Shown: positions 1 to 8,811 of the stretch, one piece after another
Position numbering within the stretch: position 1 is the first letter of the stretch
Layout: each line of letters starts with the position of its first letter
Assembly: GCA_905182985.1 (NCBI GenBank)
Contig: CAJJDN010000131.1
Location: forward strand, 1-12,873
Direction of reading: 5' to 3'
Length of the DNA stretch: 12,873 nt
Source: Paramecium sonneborni
Lineage: Eukaryota; Ciliophora; Oligohymenophorea; Peniculida; Parameciidae
The notes under the pieces: generated by a model
The model's database searches: none
Told to the model about the DNA's origin: nothing
The model's input: only the letters and a program-made list of their open reading frames with translations
Position numbers and translations under genes: made by a program

Positions 1-1657
1 ACCTTGAATGCAATATTAATATTATTGACTAGTAACTTCAATTTGTGGTTTGAATTATATTAAAGGATAAGGTTATGCCTTTATAAATTTCTTTAGTGGT
101 TAGAGTATTACATAAGTTTTATTTATGCAATTTGTGTTACACCATAAATTGTTAAGGTTGTAAATATAAAGGATGGGAATTGCGTTTCAAATTTATGTAG
201 TGAATATTAAGACTAAAGTAGTTTTAATTAGTATGGATATTTTAGAGATGTATTAATAATATTTTATCAAAATGTTACCAGTGCAATAGTATTTGTTCGA
301 ATAATAATATTTGTGATATAAATATTTAGAAACCAGAAACATTCAGATGGCAAAAAATTCTACTTTTTTAATGGATACCATGATATTTTAAGTTCCTTAT
401 TTTTGGAAAGATATTATTAAATTATGAAATGCTTTTAAAAGTTATAAAGGTAAAATTAAACAATTTTGCTTTTATTTGATTATAAAATAATTAGTGTTTA
501 GAAAAAAGAATGTCCAAACTTTGAATGAAAAGCGCCCTCTAAAGATTTAGATTGTAAAACCTAATTATAAAATTGGAAATTGAATATTAATACTTCAACT
601 TATGTTGAACTGTGTTAATCTGCTGACAATAATTCTTATAAATCTCATTAATAATGTGAATCCTATTTTCATAATAAAAGACGCACTTTAAAAGTAGGTT
701 TAATTAAGTTTGTTGATTTACCATTATCTTAGCTTTAGCTTAAAAAACGCAATGTTTCCAAGATTCAAATGGAAGTAAATGTTACTATTTTATGTCTAAA
801 ATACATGCGTTGATTAAACTTATTTAGCTCTAGAAATGAAAACATTTTTTAACCGAAATCAGAGACTTAAGAAATGTACAGTTAATAATATTCTTAATGG
901 ATACTAGATAATTGATAATTATACTGTTAAAGACTAATGTTAAATAAACAATCCATTCTAGGAATGCCAATGAATTTTTAGTCGAAATATATTTATAATC
1001 ATTTTATTCAAGTTACAAGAAAAAATAAAGATTAGTAAATAGAATTTATAAATTTCAATATTTCTATTATAGATTATTTTATCATTTAAACTAGATAATC
1101 AATATTCTAAAAATATTAAATATGATATTTAATCTTCTGTTATTGAATTTTAGTGATAAAAAAAAACTATATTGATATATTTACAAAAATAAAAATACTT
1201 TACATTAATGTTCAACTGCATAATTAATTAATTATTCAGTCTGATTTTGTTAATAATATTGATAAAAATTATGTACAATTAATTAATTGTTTGATGGATG
1301 TATTAAATAATTGTTATGAATATTCATAAATTTAATGTATCAATGGAGAAATGCTAAACTTTATTGAAATACCTAGTCTTTAGAATAAAGTCAAAATTTA
1401 ATGTGTTGAATATATTTGCCAAAATGGACTTCTTACTACTTAAACCCATAATAATGTATAGAATTTAAAAAGTAGTTGTTTAAAATGTAAGTATAAATAA
1501 AAAAGTTATTAAATTTTCAATTGATTAAGGTTGTGAATAACTTTTTGATGATAAAAGGTGCGCCTCAAATGATAAATCTTGCATTCATAGATAGTAATGT
1601 GAAGATGTTTCAAATAATATTTATGAACTTTTGATATAAATTTAAAGTCTTGTTATT
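1..1657. other. AT-rich stretch without a supportable gene
   Basis: No family repeat, RNA gene or other recognisable feature is seen. With TGA as the only stop, frame 1 on the plus strand is open from 1 to 525, and after one TGA at 526 it is open again to 810. A minus-strand frame is open from about 1054 down to 41. These lengths are not compelling in DNA this AT-rich, and GC by codon position is nearly flat (about 28/25/18 percent in the plus frame), unlike the roughly 50/50/20 pattern sampled from a repeat of the gene at 8812-11184. A decayed gene running in from the left edge is possible but not shown. GC is about 23-27 percent in the first 240 bases. Confidence 0.5.
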
Positions 1658-4214
1658 GGATAAATAATTAATGTAAAATGTGTTTATAATAAGGATAACT
1701 ATTCAAGTATCGTATATAATTTCTTTGCCTTTCTTATTGAAGACTATATTAAATCCCACCCATGTACCAACTTTGTTTCCTTTAATATTATATTCACCAC
1801 TATAAGTTACTTAATTCCAATCTCTAAATCCTTCATCCAGCTCTACCCATTATCCAATCTTAATTTCGGAAGAAATATCATAAGATCCTCCCCCACTAAC
1901 ATTTAAATAATTTAAATTATACATTTACTGATCCCAAGCTACAGTATTCCATCTACCTACTTTCATACCATTTATATTATATTCACCATTAAATGTAACT
2001 TATTTCTCAAAATAAAATTCTTTGTCTAATTCTATCCATTTTCCAATCTTATTTCCTTTAGCATTATCATATGAACCTCCAGCACTAGTATTTAAAATTA
2101 ATATTTACATTAATTGATAATTTTTCTCCCAAAAGTTGCAATACAAAATATCCCATCTACCAAATTTTATACCCTTCATATTATATTCACCCACATATGT
2201 AATTTACTTTTCTAAGTAAAATCCTTTGTCAAGTTCTATCCACTTTCCAATCTTTATTCCCTAGGAACTATCATATAATCCTCCCCCACTAACCTATTAT
2301 ACTTTAATATTAACATTAATTTAAGTTTTTTCTAATTAATATTACAATATAAAATATCCCAAAGACCTACCTTTATACCTTTTATGTTATACTCTCCCTT
2401 ATAAATAACTTAAGAATAATCCCAAAATCTGTCATCTAATTCAGTCCATTTACCTTTCTTTTAACCTTTCCCTCTATATAGCCCACCATCACTAAATAAT
2501 AAGGTAAATTATTACATCTTATTATTTTCATAAATATAATTCCATTTACCTATTTTTAAATCATTTTAGTATTCTCCTGTTTCAAAAATTTAAGCTTTTC
2601 TATTTATTATTGCAATCTTTTAACTTACTTCCAATAATTTTTTATTAGTTCTTTCCATAATCCTTGCTTTAAATCATCTTGATAGTATCCTCCTGTTTTA
2701 TTTAGAGCCTTTCCATCCCAAAAAGCAATTGACTAGCCATTTTTCTTTTTTTTCAATCCATTTTAAAATTGCCAAGATAAATATTTAATCTGTTCCAGAT
2801 TATTTAGTAATTGGATTTTCTTTGTTTCATTTACTTATTCTCTTTAAAGTTAGAATCATCATTACTTTCTCAAAATTACTCCATCTTTAAAATACATAAT
2901 TTCATGATCTTATGTAAATTGAAGCGAAACTCTTANGGATAAATAATTAATGTAAAATGTGTTTATAATAAGGATAACTATTCAAGTATCGTATATAATT
3001 TCTTTGCCTTTCTTATTGAAGACTATATTAAATCCCACCCATGTACCAACTTTGTTTCCTTTAATATTATATTCACCACTATAAGTTACTTAATTCCAAT
3101 CTCTAAATCCTTCATCCAGCTCTACCCATTATCCAATCTTAATTTCGGAAGAAATATCATAAGATCCTCCCCCACTAACATTTAAATAATTTAAATTATA
3201 CATTTACTGATCCCAAGCTACAGTATTCCATCTACCTACTTTCATACCATTTATATTATATTCACCATTAAATGTAACTTATTTCTCAAAATAAAATTCT
3301 TTGTCTAATTCTATCCATTTTCCAATCTTATTTCCTTTAGCATTATCATATGAACCTCCAGCACTAGTATTTAAAATTAATATTTACATTAATTGATAAT
3401 TTTTCTCCCAAAAGTTGCAATACAAAATATCCCATCTACCAAATTTTATACCCTTCATATTATATTCACCCACATATGTAATTTACTTTTCTAAGTAAAA
3501 TCCTTTGTCAAGTTCTATCCACTTTCCAATCTTTATTCCCTAGGAACTATCATATAATCCTCCCCCACTAACCTATTATACTTTAATATTAACATTAATT
3601 TAAGTTTTTTCTAATTAATATTACAATATAAAATATCCCAAAGACCTACCTTTATACCTTTTATGTTATACTCTCCCTTATAAATAACTTAAGAATAATC
3701 CCAAAATCTGTCATCTAATTCAGTCCATTTACCTTTCTTTTAACCTTTCCCTCTATATAGCCCACCATCACTAAATAATAAGGTAAATTATTACATCTTA
3801 TTATTTTCATAAATATAATTCCATTTACCTATTTTTAAATCATTTTAGTATTCTCCTGTTTCAAAAATTTAAGCTTTTCTATTTATTATTGCAATCTTTT
3901 AACTTACTTCCAATAATTTTTTATTAGTTCTTTCCATAATCCTTGCTTTAAATCATCTTGATAGTATCCTCCTGTTTTATTTAGAGCCTTTCCATCCCAA
4001 AAAGCAATTGACTAGCCATTTTTCTTTTTTTTCAATCCATTTTAAAATTGCCAAGATAAATATTTAATCTGTTCCAGATTATTTAGTAATTGGATTTTCT
4101 TTGTTTCATTTACTTATTCTCTTTAAAGTTAGAATCATCATTACTTTCTCAAAATTACTCCATCTTTAAAATACATAATTTCATGATCTTATGTAAATTG
4201 AAGCGAAACTCTTA
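1658..4214. repeat. 1,278-bp perfect direct duplication split by one N
   Basis: Positions 1658-2935 and 2937-4214 have the same sequence at a constant offset of 1,279. Every stretch compared matched, introns included. The single undetermined base of the window, at 2936, lies exactly at the junction. The last base of copy 1 (2935) corresponds to 4214, and the first base of copy 2 (2937) corresponds to 1658, so the end of the left block equals the beginning of the right block. This is the signature of two overlapping contigs joined by a gap character instead of being merged. A genuine, very recent tandem duplication is the alternative. If it is an artefact, the true locus is 1,279 bp shorter. 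Confidence 0.93.
1703..2935 (-). pseudogene. 5'-truncated duplicate of the repeat-protein gene (probable assembly copy)
   Basis: This is the same sequence as 2982-4214, so it encodes gene B from about residue 37 to the stop but has no start codon: it is cut off at the N at 2936. Stop TGA is at 1705-1703. The six introns fall at 2842-2865, 2600-2628, 2492-2515, 2289-2314, 2085-2108 and 1896-1922, exactly 1,279 bases below those of the complete copy. Intron sequence is also unchanged, which argues against an old paralogue. I treat it as a duplicate of the same gene produced by unmerged contigs. If the duplication is real, it is a promoterless 5'-truncated copy lying directly downstream of the intact gene. 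Confidence 0.85.
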
Positions 4215-4326
4215 TTTTTACAAAATTACATTCATCCCATTAATCAACTTCATATACATAGAAATCTTGCTTTTTTAATACGATTTTCTCTAAGCCAAAA
4301 AAGGGATTATCAATTTAATAATCCAT
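2982..4326 (-). CDS. Tandem G-x-W (MORN-like) repeat protein, gene B
   Basis: Ciliate code. The ATG at 4326-4324 (MDYQIDNPFF) is the first after an in-frame TGA 15 nt upstream; stop TGA is at 2984-2982. Seven exons: 4326-4145, 4120-3908, 3878-3795, 3770-3594, 3567-3388, 3363-3202, 3174-2982. The six introns are 24, 29, 24, 26, 24 and 27 nt, all GT...AG and all phase 2, giving 396 aa. Residues 1 to about 60 form an N-terminal domain (KDGVILRK near its end) shared with the paralogues. A divergent repeat lies at about 110-159 (TGGYYQDDLKQGLWKEL). Four full repeats follow at 160-218, 219-278, 279-332 and 333-396, each GGGSYD...KIGKWIELD..F...QVTY.GEYN..G.KVGRWDI. The pattern resembles MORN/YwqK-type repeats. 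No signal peptide or membrane segment is seen and the function is unknown. The 24-nt introns contain no frame change, so some could be retained; the first contains TGA and must be spliced. Confidence 0.85.
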
Positions 4327-5293
4327 TTTGAAACAATTTCAATTTGATTTATATTTTACATATTATACATCGATTTTCTTTTGGTTTATTAATGCTTTAT
4401 GGATGGAATAAATGATTAAAATCTATTTTTGGATTATAGCTATTTTGAAAAATGTTTGAGATTTAAATAATTCTTATCAAAATACCTAACAAAAAACTAT
4501 TTGATTAGTTTTTTCACAATCTATCTATAAATGAAAAATAAATCATTAATTATAAAGAAACACAATATATATTATTTTATTAATTAAAATTAATTCAATT
4601 AATTTTTCTTGAAATATACATTAAAAAATTATTTTAAATTGAAATCATCATTTTTTAAAGATCTGTTTTTAAGTGCATAAATTGTTTGACCTTTTAAAAA
4701 AAGCAAGAACTTCACAGAAATAGTTAGACTTTTCAAGTAATTCCTTTTTCTTTCTTGCTTTTAATTTTCTTTCAGTAAAAATAGTTTTTTTTGCATAATC
4801 TTTCTGTTTGGCTAATGTATATATAAACTAGTTTAACAATAAAGGTTCTGCTAATTATTGATTGCTCAGAAGTCATCTTTAGATGCAGCAAAGAAAATAA
4901 TTTTACTGTTATTTTTGAAATACCAAACCATAATTCAATCTTTACAATTCTTTTGTGCTTATTAATGATGAAGTAGGTAAATAAATCAAACATAGTTATT
5001 ATCATCTAAAAATCTCAATTATATTATGCAACTAAGTGCAATTAAGGGAATATTTGTTGTTGATGGACTGGAATGTGGGCTTTGTATTTAATTGCCTGAT
5101 TTCCACTATAAGTAAATAATGATTTATTAACTTATGTTTGGGTTAATTTTAAAATAAGGATATTTTTTCCAATATTCTCTGGTCGTTATTTAGTTCGTAT
5201 TTAATTTGCGAATTATTCTATAGGTTATTCCAATACTCCTGATTTTGTTTATGACAATTCAACTTTAGATTTATTAATTTATTTAAAACAATT
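4327..5293. other. Gene-poor stretch upstream of gene B
   Basis: This lies 5' of the minus-strand gene, so its promoter should be here, but no specific element is recognisable. A minus-strand frame at 5005-4772 (77 codons) happens to lack TAA, TAG and TGA. It has no family similarity and is preceded by an in-frame TGA, and I do not call it a gene. A plus-strand frame from ATG 5026 to TGA 5349 (107 codons) is hydrophobic, reads a different frame from the repeat fragment it overlaps, and is also not convincing. Confidence 0.4.
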
Positions 5294-5518
5294 ATGACAA
5301 CTTCATAAATTTCAATAGTTTCTTATTCATGCGGTGGCGGATCATTTGATGAAGGAAAAAATTATAATAAGATTGGTAGATGGGTGGAGTTGCGAAAAAT
5401 TTTAAACGACGAATATAATATGAAAGGTATGAAAATTAGTAAATGGGTGCATATGGATATAAGGGAGAATAAGAAACTAAATGAATACAATTATGATAAT
5501 TAGAGAGAAAAAAAATGA
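5294..5518 (+). pseudogene. Single-repeat fragment of the G-x-W repeat family
   Basis: The frame from ATG 5294 to TGA 5516-5518 gives 74 residues. From about residue 13 it reads CGGGSFDEGKNYNKIGRWVE, a clear match to the first half of a family repeat. After WVEL it passes through a short RKILND into EYNMKGMKISKWVHMD, matching the second half but without the F...QVTY.G segment. Roughly 15 residues seem to be missing from the middle of the repeat. EYNMKGMK is closest to EYNMKGIK of gene B. There is no N-terminal domain and no second repeat, and the usual AG acceptor just before GGG is not in the expected phase, so the ATG is only the first in frame. It is probably a relic of a 3' end left by deletion; a short expressed protein is less likely. 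Local GC (around 5330-5345) is higher than in the flanks. Confidence 0.6.
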
Positions 5519-6156
5519 TATGTTGAATATAAGAAATATTCTCTTTTTGTGTTTATTTTTTAATATATAATCTTTATGATTATCAATATTATTTTTTTTA
5601 TTCTTTTAAAAAATATTTTGATATTTGAGGGTTTTATAAAATTTTTTTTGATGGCTTTAAGTTTTTTTTTTTAATTTAAATTACATATTCTTAAAATGGC
5701 TGGTCTATTGTTGTTAAAATCGCAATAAAAAAGTATGGGTCAGTACAATTTTTTTCTATATAAGGTAGTTAGACAATATAGAAAAATTTTTTATTATTTT
5801 TTGAAGGAAAAATGTAAGGCTCTGGCATTTCAATATTGTAATTACATTTGCGAGGTCTTCTAGGCAACATCCTTTTTCATCAGAAAAGACATGATATTTG
5901 TGGAATCTTATAATCCTTTTTTTTTTTTTTTGAGAAAAAATAAAGAAGATACATCAAATCAAATATAAATTTAACCCTACAAAAATGTATCATTCAATCT
6001 TTAAATGGCTTTATATATAAATTAAATCCATCGAAAACAGTGTTAATTGTTTTTTAAACCAAATACCCTAGTATTAATTGATTAATTATAGACTATTTTA
6101 ATTTATAAAAAAAATAGAATATTTCATATCATGCTTCTATTGAAGCATCAATTAAT
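5519..6156. other. AT-rich spacer with homopolymer runs
   Basis: No gene is seen. It contains a run of 15 T at 5917-5931, other long T runs around 5588-5672, and a locally less AT-rich patch at about 5815-5900 that I cannot match to any RNA family. An 11-bp perfect inverted repeat is listed separately. Confidence 0.5.
5751..5786. repeat. 11-bp inverted repeat, possible hairpin
   Basis: The arm 5751-5761 (TTTTTCTATAT) is the exact reverse complement of 5776-5786, with a 14-base loop. It is almost all A and T, so it may be chance. No link to a neighbouring gene end is evident; the fragment ends at 5518 and the pseudogene ends at 6157. Confidence 0.4.
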
Positions 6157-7030
6157 TCAGTAAAAGAATATATCCCATCTACCAAATATTTTACTATTTC
6201 TATATTCTCTAAAATAAGAAAGTTAAGAATCACTTCCATAATCATGAATCAACTCAACCTATCTACCTATTTTTTTGGAGCCTGTGACGCTAAGTAACTT
6301 TTAATCATCATATAACTTACAACCACTAAAAGTTTATTTTTTATGTATATTTTTACTTCTATAAAAATTTTAAAATATCCCATTTACCGACTTACTTCCA
6401 GTTGTTCTATTCTCCGTTATAAATCACCAAACTTCTAAAAAAAAAATACATTTATAAATATTCCCAAACAACATCATTTAGCTCAAACTATTTGCCATTT
6501 TTTTAACCTTGCTCATTATAATATCCCTCATAGCTAAAAAAATAAAAATAAATACATCCAAATATTCTCATAAATATAATTCCATTTAAAGTTATTGAAA
6601 TATTATCCAAATTCAAAATCTTATGCTTCTCTAATTTATAAATCTAAAATACGTTTAATAATTTTTATTAGTTCTTCCCATAAGCCTTGCTTTAATCAGT
6701 TATGAGAGTATAAATTTTTTTAAATATTTTATAAAATTAGACTATAATATACACCTACTCCTTTAAAAACTTCACCTTTCCAAATTGGAATTCATTTTTC
6801 AATTTTTGTTATCCTACCCAAATTCTTTCCCCATATATATTATAAATTTATTCCAAATTACTTAATACTTCTGGATGAGAAAAAGCATTTTTCACTTCAA
6901 CTCTTTTTTTATTATTTAACTCATACACTCTCTAAATTACTCCATCTTTATAATATATTATTTGATAATATTTTTTAGTTTAAGTTTTATATTTTCTTTT
7001 TGAAAAGCTAAAGATATTATAATTATCATT
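6157..7030 (-). pseudogene. Decayed paralogue of the G-x-W repeat family
   Basis: Read on the minus strand it follows the family plan: an N-terminal piece with YYKDGVIQR (gene B: YFKDGVILR) and SNLEQIYNIYG (gene B: NNLEQIKYLS). A change of frame near 6791-6800 leads into IPIWKGEVFKGVGVYY, matching IAFWDGKALNKTGGYY of gene B. LKQGLWEELIKN follows, then an eroded WNYIYEN motif and two damaged repeats ending in KIFGRWDIFFY, with TGA at 6159-6157. Damage: the frameshift; an in-frame TGA at 6698-6696 just before LKQGLW; loss of about three codons before WNYIYEN; and conserved Trp replaced by Gln (TAG) in KIGRQVEL and by Gln in KNGKQFEL. The GG-codon intron of gene D (9220-9256) has a clear counterpart here beginning GTATATTATAG, but without a usable AG, so this copy is closer to gene D in intron layout. 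No start codon in frame was found. Confidence 0.8.
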
Positions 7031-8811
7031 TTATTATATCAAAGGCGCTAGCTAATTAGGTTAGCATCTAGTTATTTATATACTATTTATTAGCCTTTGT
7101 GAAATTCAAATAGCTGAAAAAAGAATCTTAATAAATAATCCTTGACAGGATTTAGTGATTACAGCAACCTTTTTCAAGTATAATGCTATTATCATATTTA
7201 TCAAATAAATGAATTAAATCTTATTACTTGAATCCTTAATAATCACCATTTAGAGGATGATTATGAAATTAGTAGTAACAAGCTCACATCTAATTAAAAT
7301 TACGTCAAAAAGCTATTTGTGTAATAGGGCACACTTTTCAAATTTATTTGTAAATCTTTAATAATAATCCTTTTAGAACATTTATAGCTGAACACTATTT
7401 TAGAAAACCAATCTGTTATTGAGAAAGAGCAGTCATTTTGTGAAAAATTATACACTGCAGCTTTGCTAAAACTTCTGTAACTAATATGGGCCTAAAGAGA
7501 AATGTTGATTTAGATGTACTTACTTTTTTTCAGTGATCAGAATCAAAAACATAATAGGTTACCGAATTGTTAAATTTTTTGGAGCAACTTTAGATAGGAA
7601 AAGAAAAATCAAGTATTTTTTTATTCAATACGATTTCTAAGCCTTAACTCTTAAGAATTTTAAATTTCGCTTTTTATATTTAAATTATAATTCCTTAAGT
7701 ATTTAATAAATTAATTCATTTATAATTGTTTAAAATAATAATAAAATAAATGATAATATTAGTATAGTTTTTATCCGATAATAATTCTATTGAATTATAT
7801 TAATGTGGAAATAGCTTACAATAAAATTTAAGATTGGTAAGTTTCCTAATTATAATTAAAATATTTTGGATTCATCTGTTATGCTTTATTAAAATCAAAT
7901 TGTGCACAGTAAAGGTGAATCTTGTCTCTTTAAGCTAGAAGAGAAATTTTAATATGTTACTCAAAAGAAGTTCTACTTCAAGAAATCTAATTTAAATTTT
8001 ATCGAAATATATGATTTGAAGAGTTATTAAATTGATAAAATTCCATAACCTCAGTCTTAGATATTAATTCAATATTCTTAAGTTTTTAAAAAAACATCCT
8101 AATAACAAAATTATGATTATAGAAGTCCTAAACTAGAGGAATATTGGTGTGATTATAAAAATAATTCATTCGTTTCCTAAAATAATTTTTGTTATTAACT
8201 TATTAAAGTTAATTTTAGCACTTATTAAAAAATATGTGATTTTTATGCAAAGATATCTTAATCGAGATATGCAATATACCAAAGACGCTCTGCATTAATT
8301 TTGGTCTTCCTAATTTTTGAACAATATTCTGAAATTAATACAAGTTTAGCAATCTTATTTTTAAGACACATTTATATTCATATCGATCTAATTATGCTTT
8401 CACTATAATTTAATGGCTATAAATTCTATGGGTTATAGCAATCCTAAAAATATTCCATGAAAAGTTAATTTTAGGTTTTTTGAAAAGAATCTAATTGAAT
8501 TAGGTAAAGCAGTAAGAATTTAAAAACAAAGTACAAGCAAAATTTTTTCTTGTTTTTTTAAAATGATAATAGGAAAATTAAAACAACTTTGCTACAAATT
8601 TTAAATATTATGAATTAAAGCTAGAAAGTTTTGTTGTAAGATGATTATGTTTATTAAATAGTACTTAAATGTTTTTGAATTATCTATGAAAATTTTAAAG
8701 ATAAAGATAAATCTATATAATAAATATAGAATTTTTTTAATAATTTATTCATGAGTTTGTAATTTAAACTATTTTTCTCGGCTAATAAAAATTATAAATA
8801 ATTATAATATA
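7031..8811. other. Long stretch with open frames but no supportable gene
   Basis: This is the spacer 5' of gene D. The longest open frame is ATG 7803 to TGA 8481-8483 on the plus strand (226 codons), starting 9 nt after an in-frame TGA. GC by codon position is about 26/22/20 percent and Gln (mostly TAA/TAG) is about 13 percent, as expected for translated noncoding AT-rich DNA. Another frame is open from 7118 to 7750 apart from one TGA at 7229. Neither matches the repeat family or a motif I know. They could be relics of genes or chance; I would give the 7803 frame about one chance in five of being real. Confidence 0.4.

Noticed and set aside
285..305. GTTCGAAT-like string resembling a tRNA T-loop
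   Set aside because: No acceptor stem, D-arm or anticodon arm can be built around it.
41..1054. Minus-strand frame open for about 338 codons
   Set aside because: It is antisense-linked to the open plus frame 1-811 (a TGA in either frame needs the same rare dinucleotide context), has the lowest GC at codon position 2 (about 18 percent), and has no recognisable motif.
4090..4278. Plus-strand frame of 62 codons without any of the three stops
   Set aside because: It is antisense to exons 1-2 of gene B, whose family similarity and intron pattern are clear.
4772..5005. Minus-strand frame of 77 codons without TAA, TAG or TGA
   Set aside because: No motif, no family similarity and no neighbour support; one such frame among six frames of gene-poor DNA is weak evidence.
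5900..5935. T15 run as a possible RNA polymerase III terminator
   Set aside because: No upstream A/B boxes or foldable small RNA was recognised, and T runs are common in this spacer.
7803..8483. 226-codon plus-strand frame with ATG just after a TGA
   Set aside because: With TGA as the only stop and this composition, mean spacing is roughly 50 codons per frame, so several frames over 200 codons are expected by chance in 12.9 kb. GC by codon position is nearly flat and Gln is very high. Transcript data or a homologue would reverse this.
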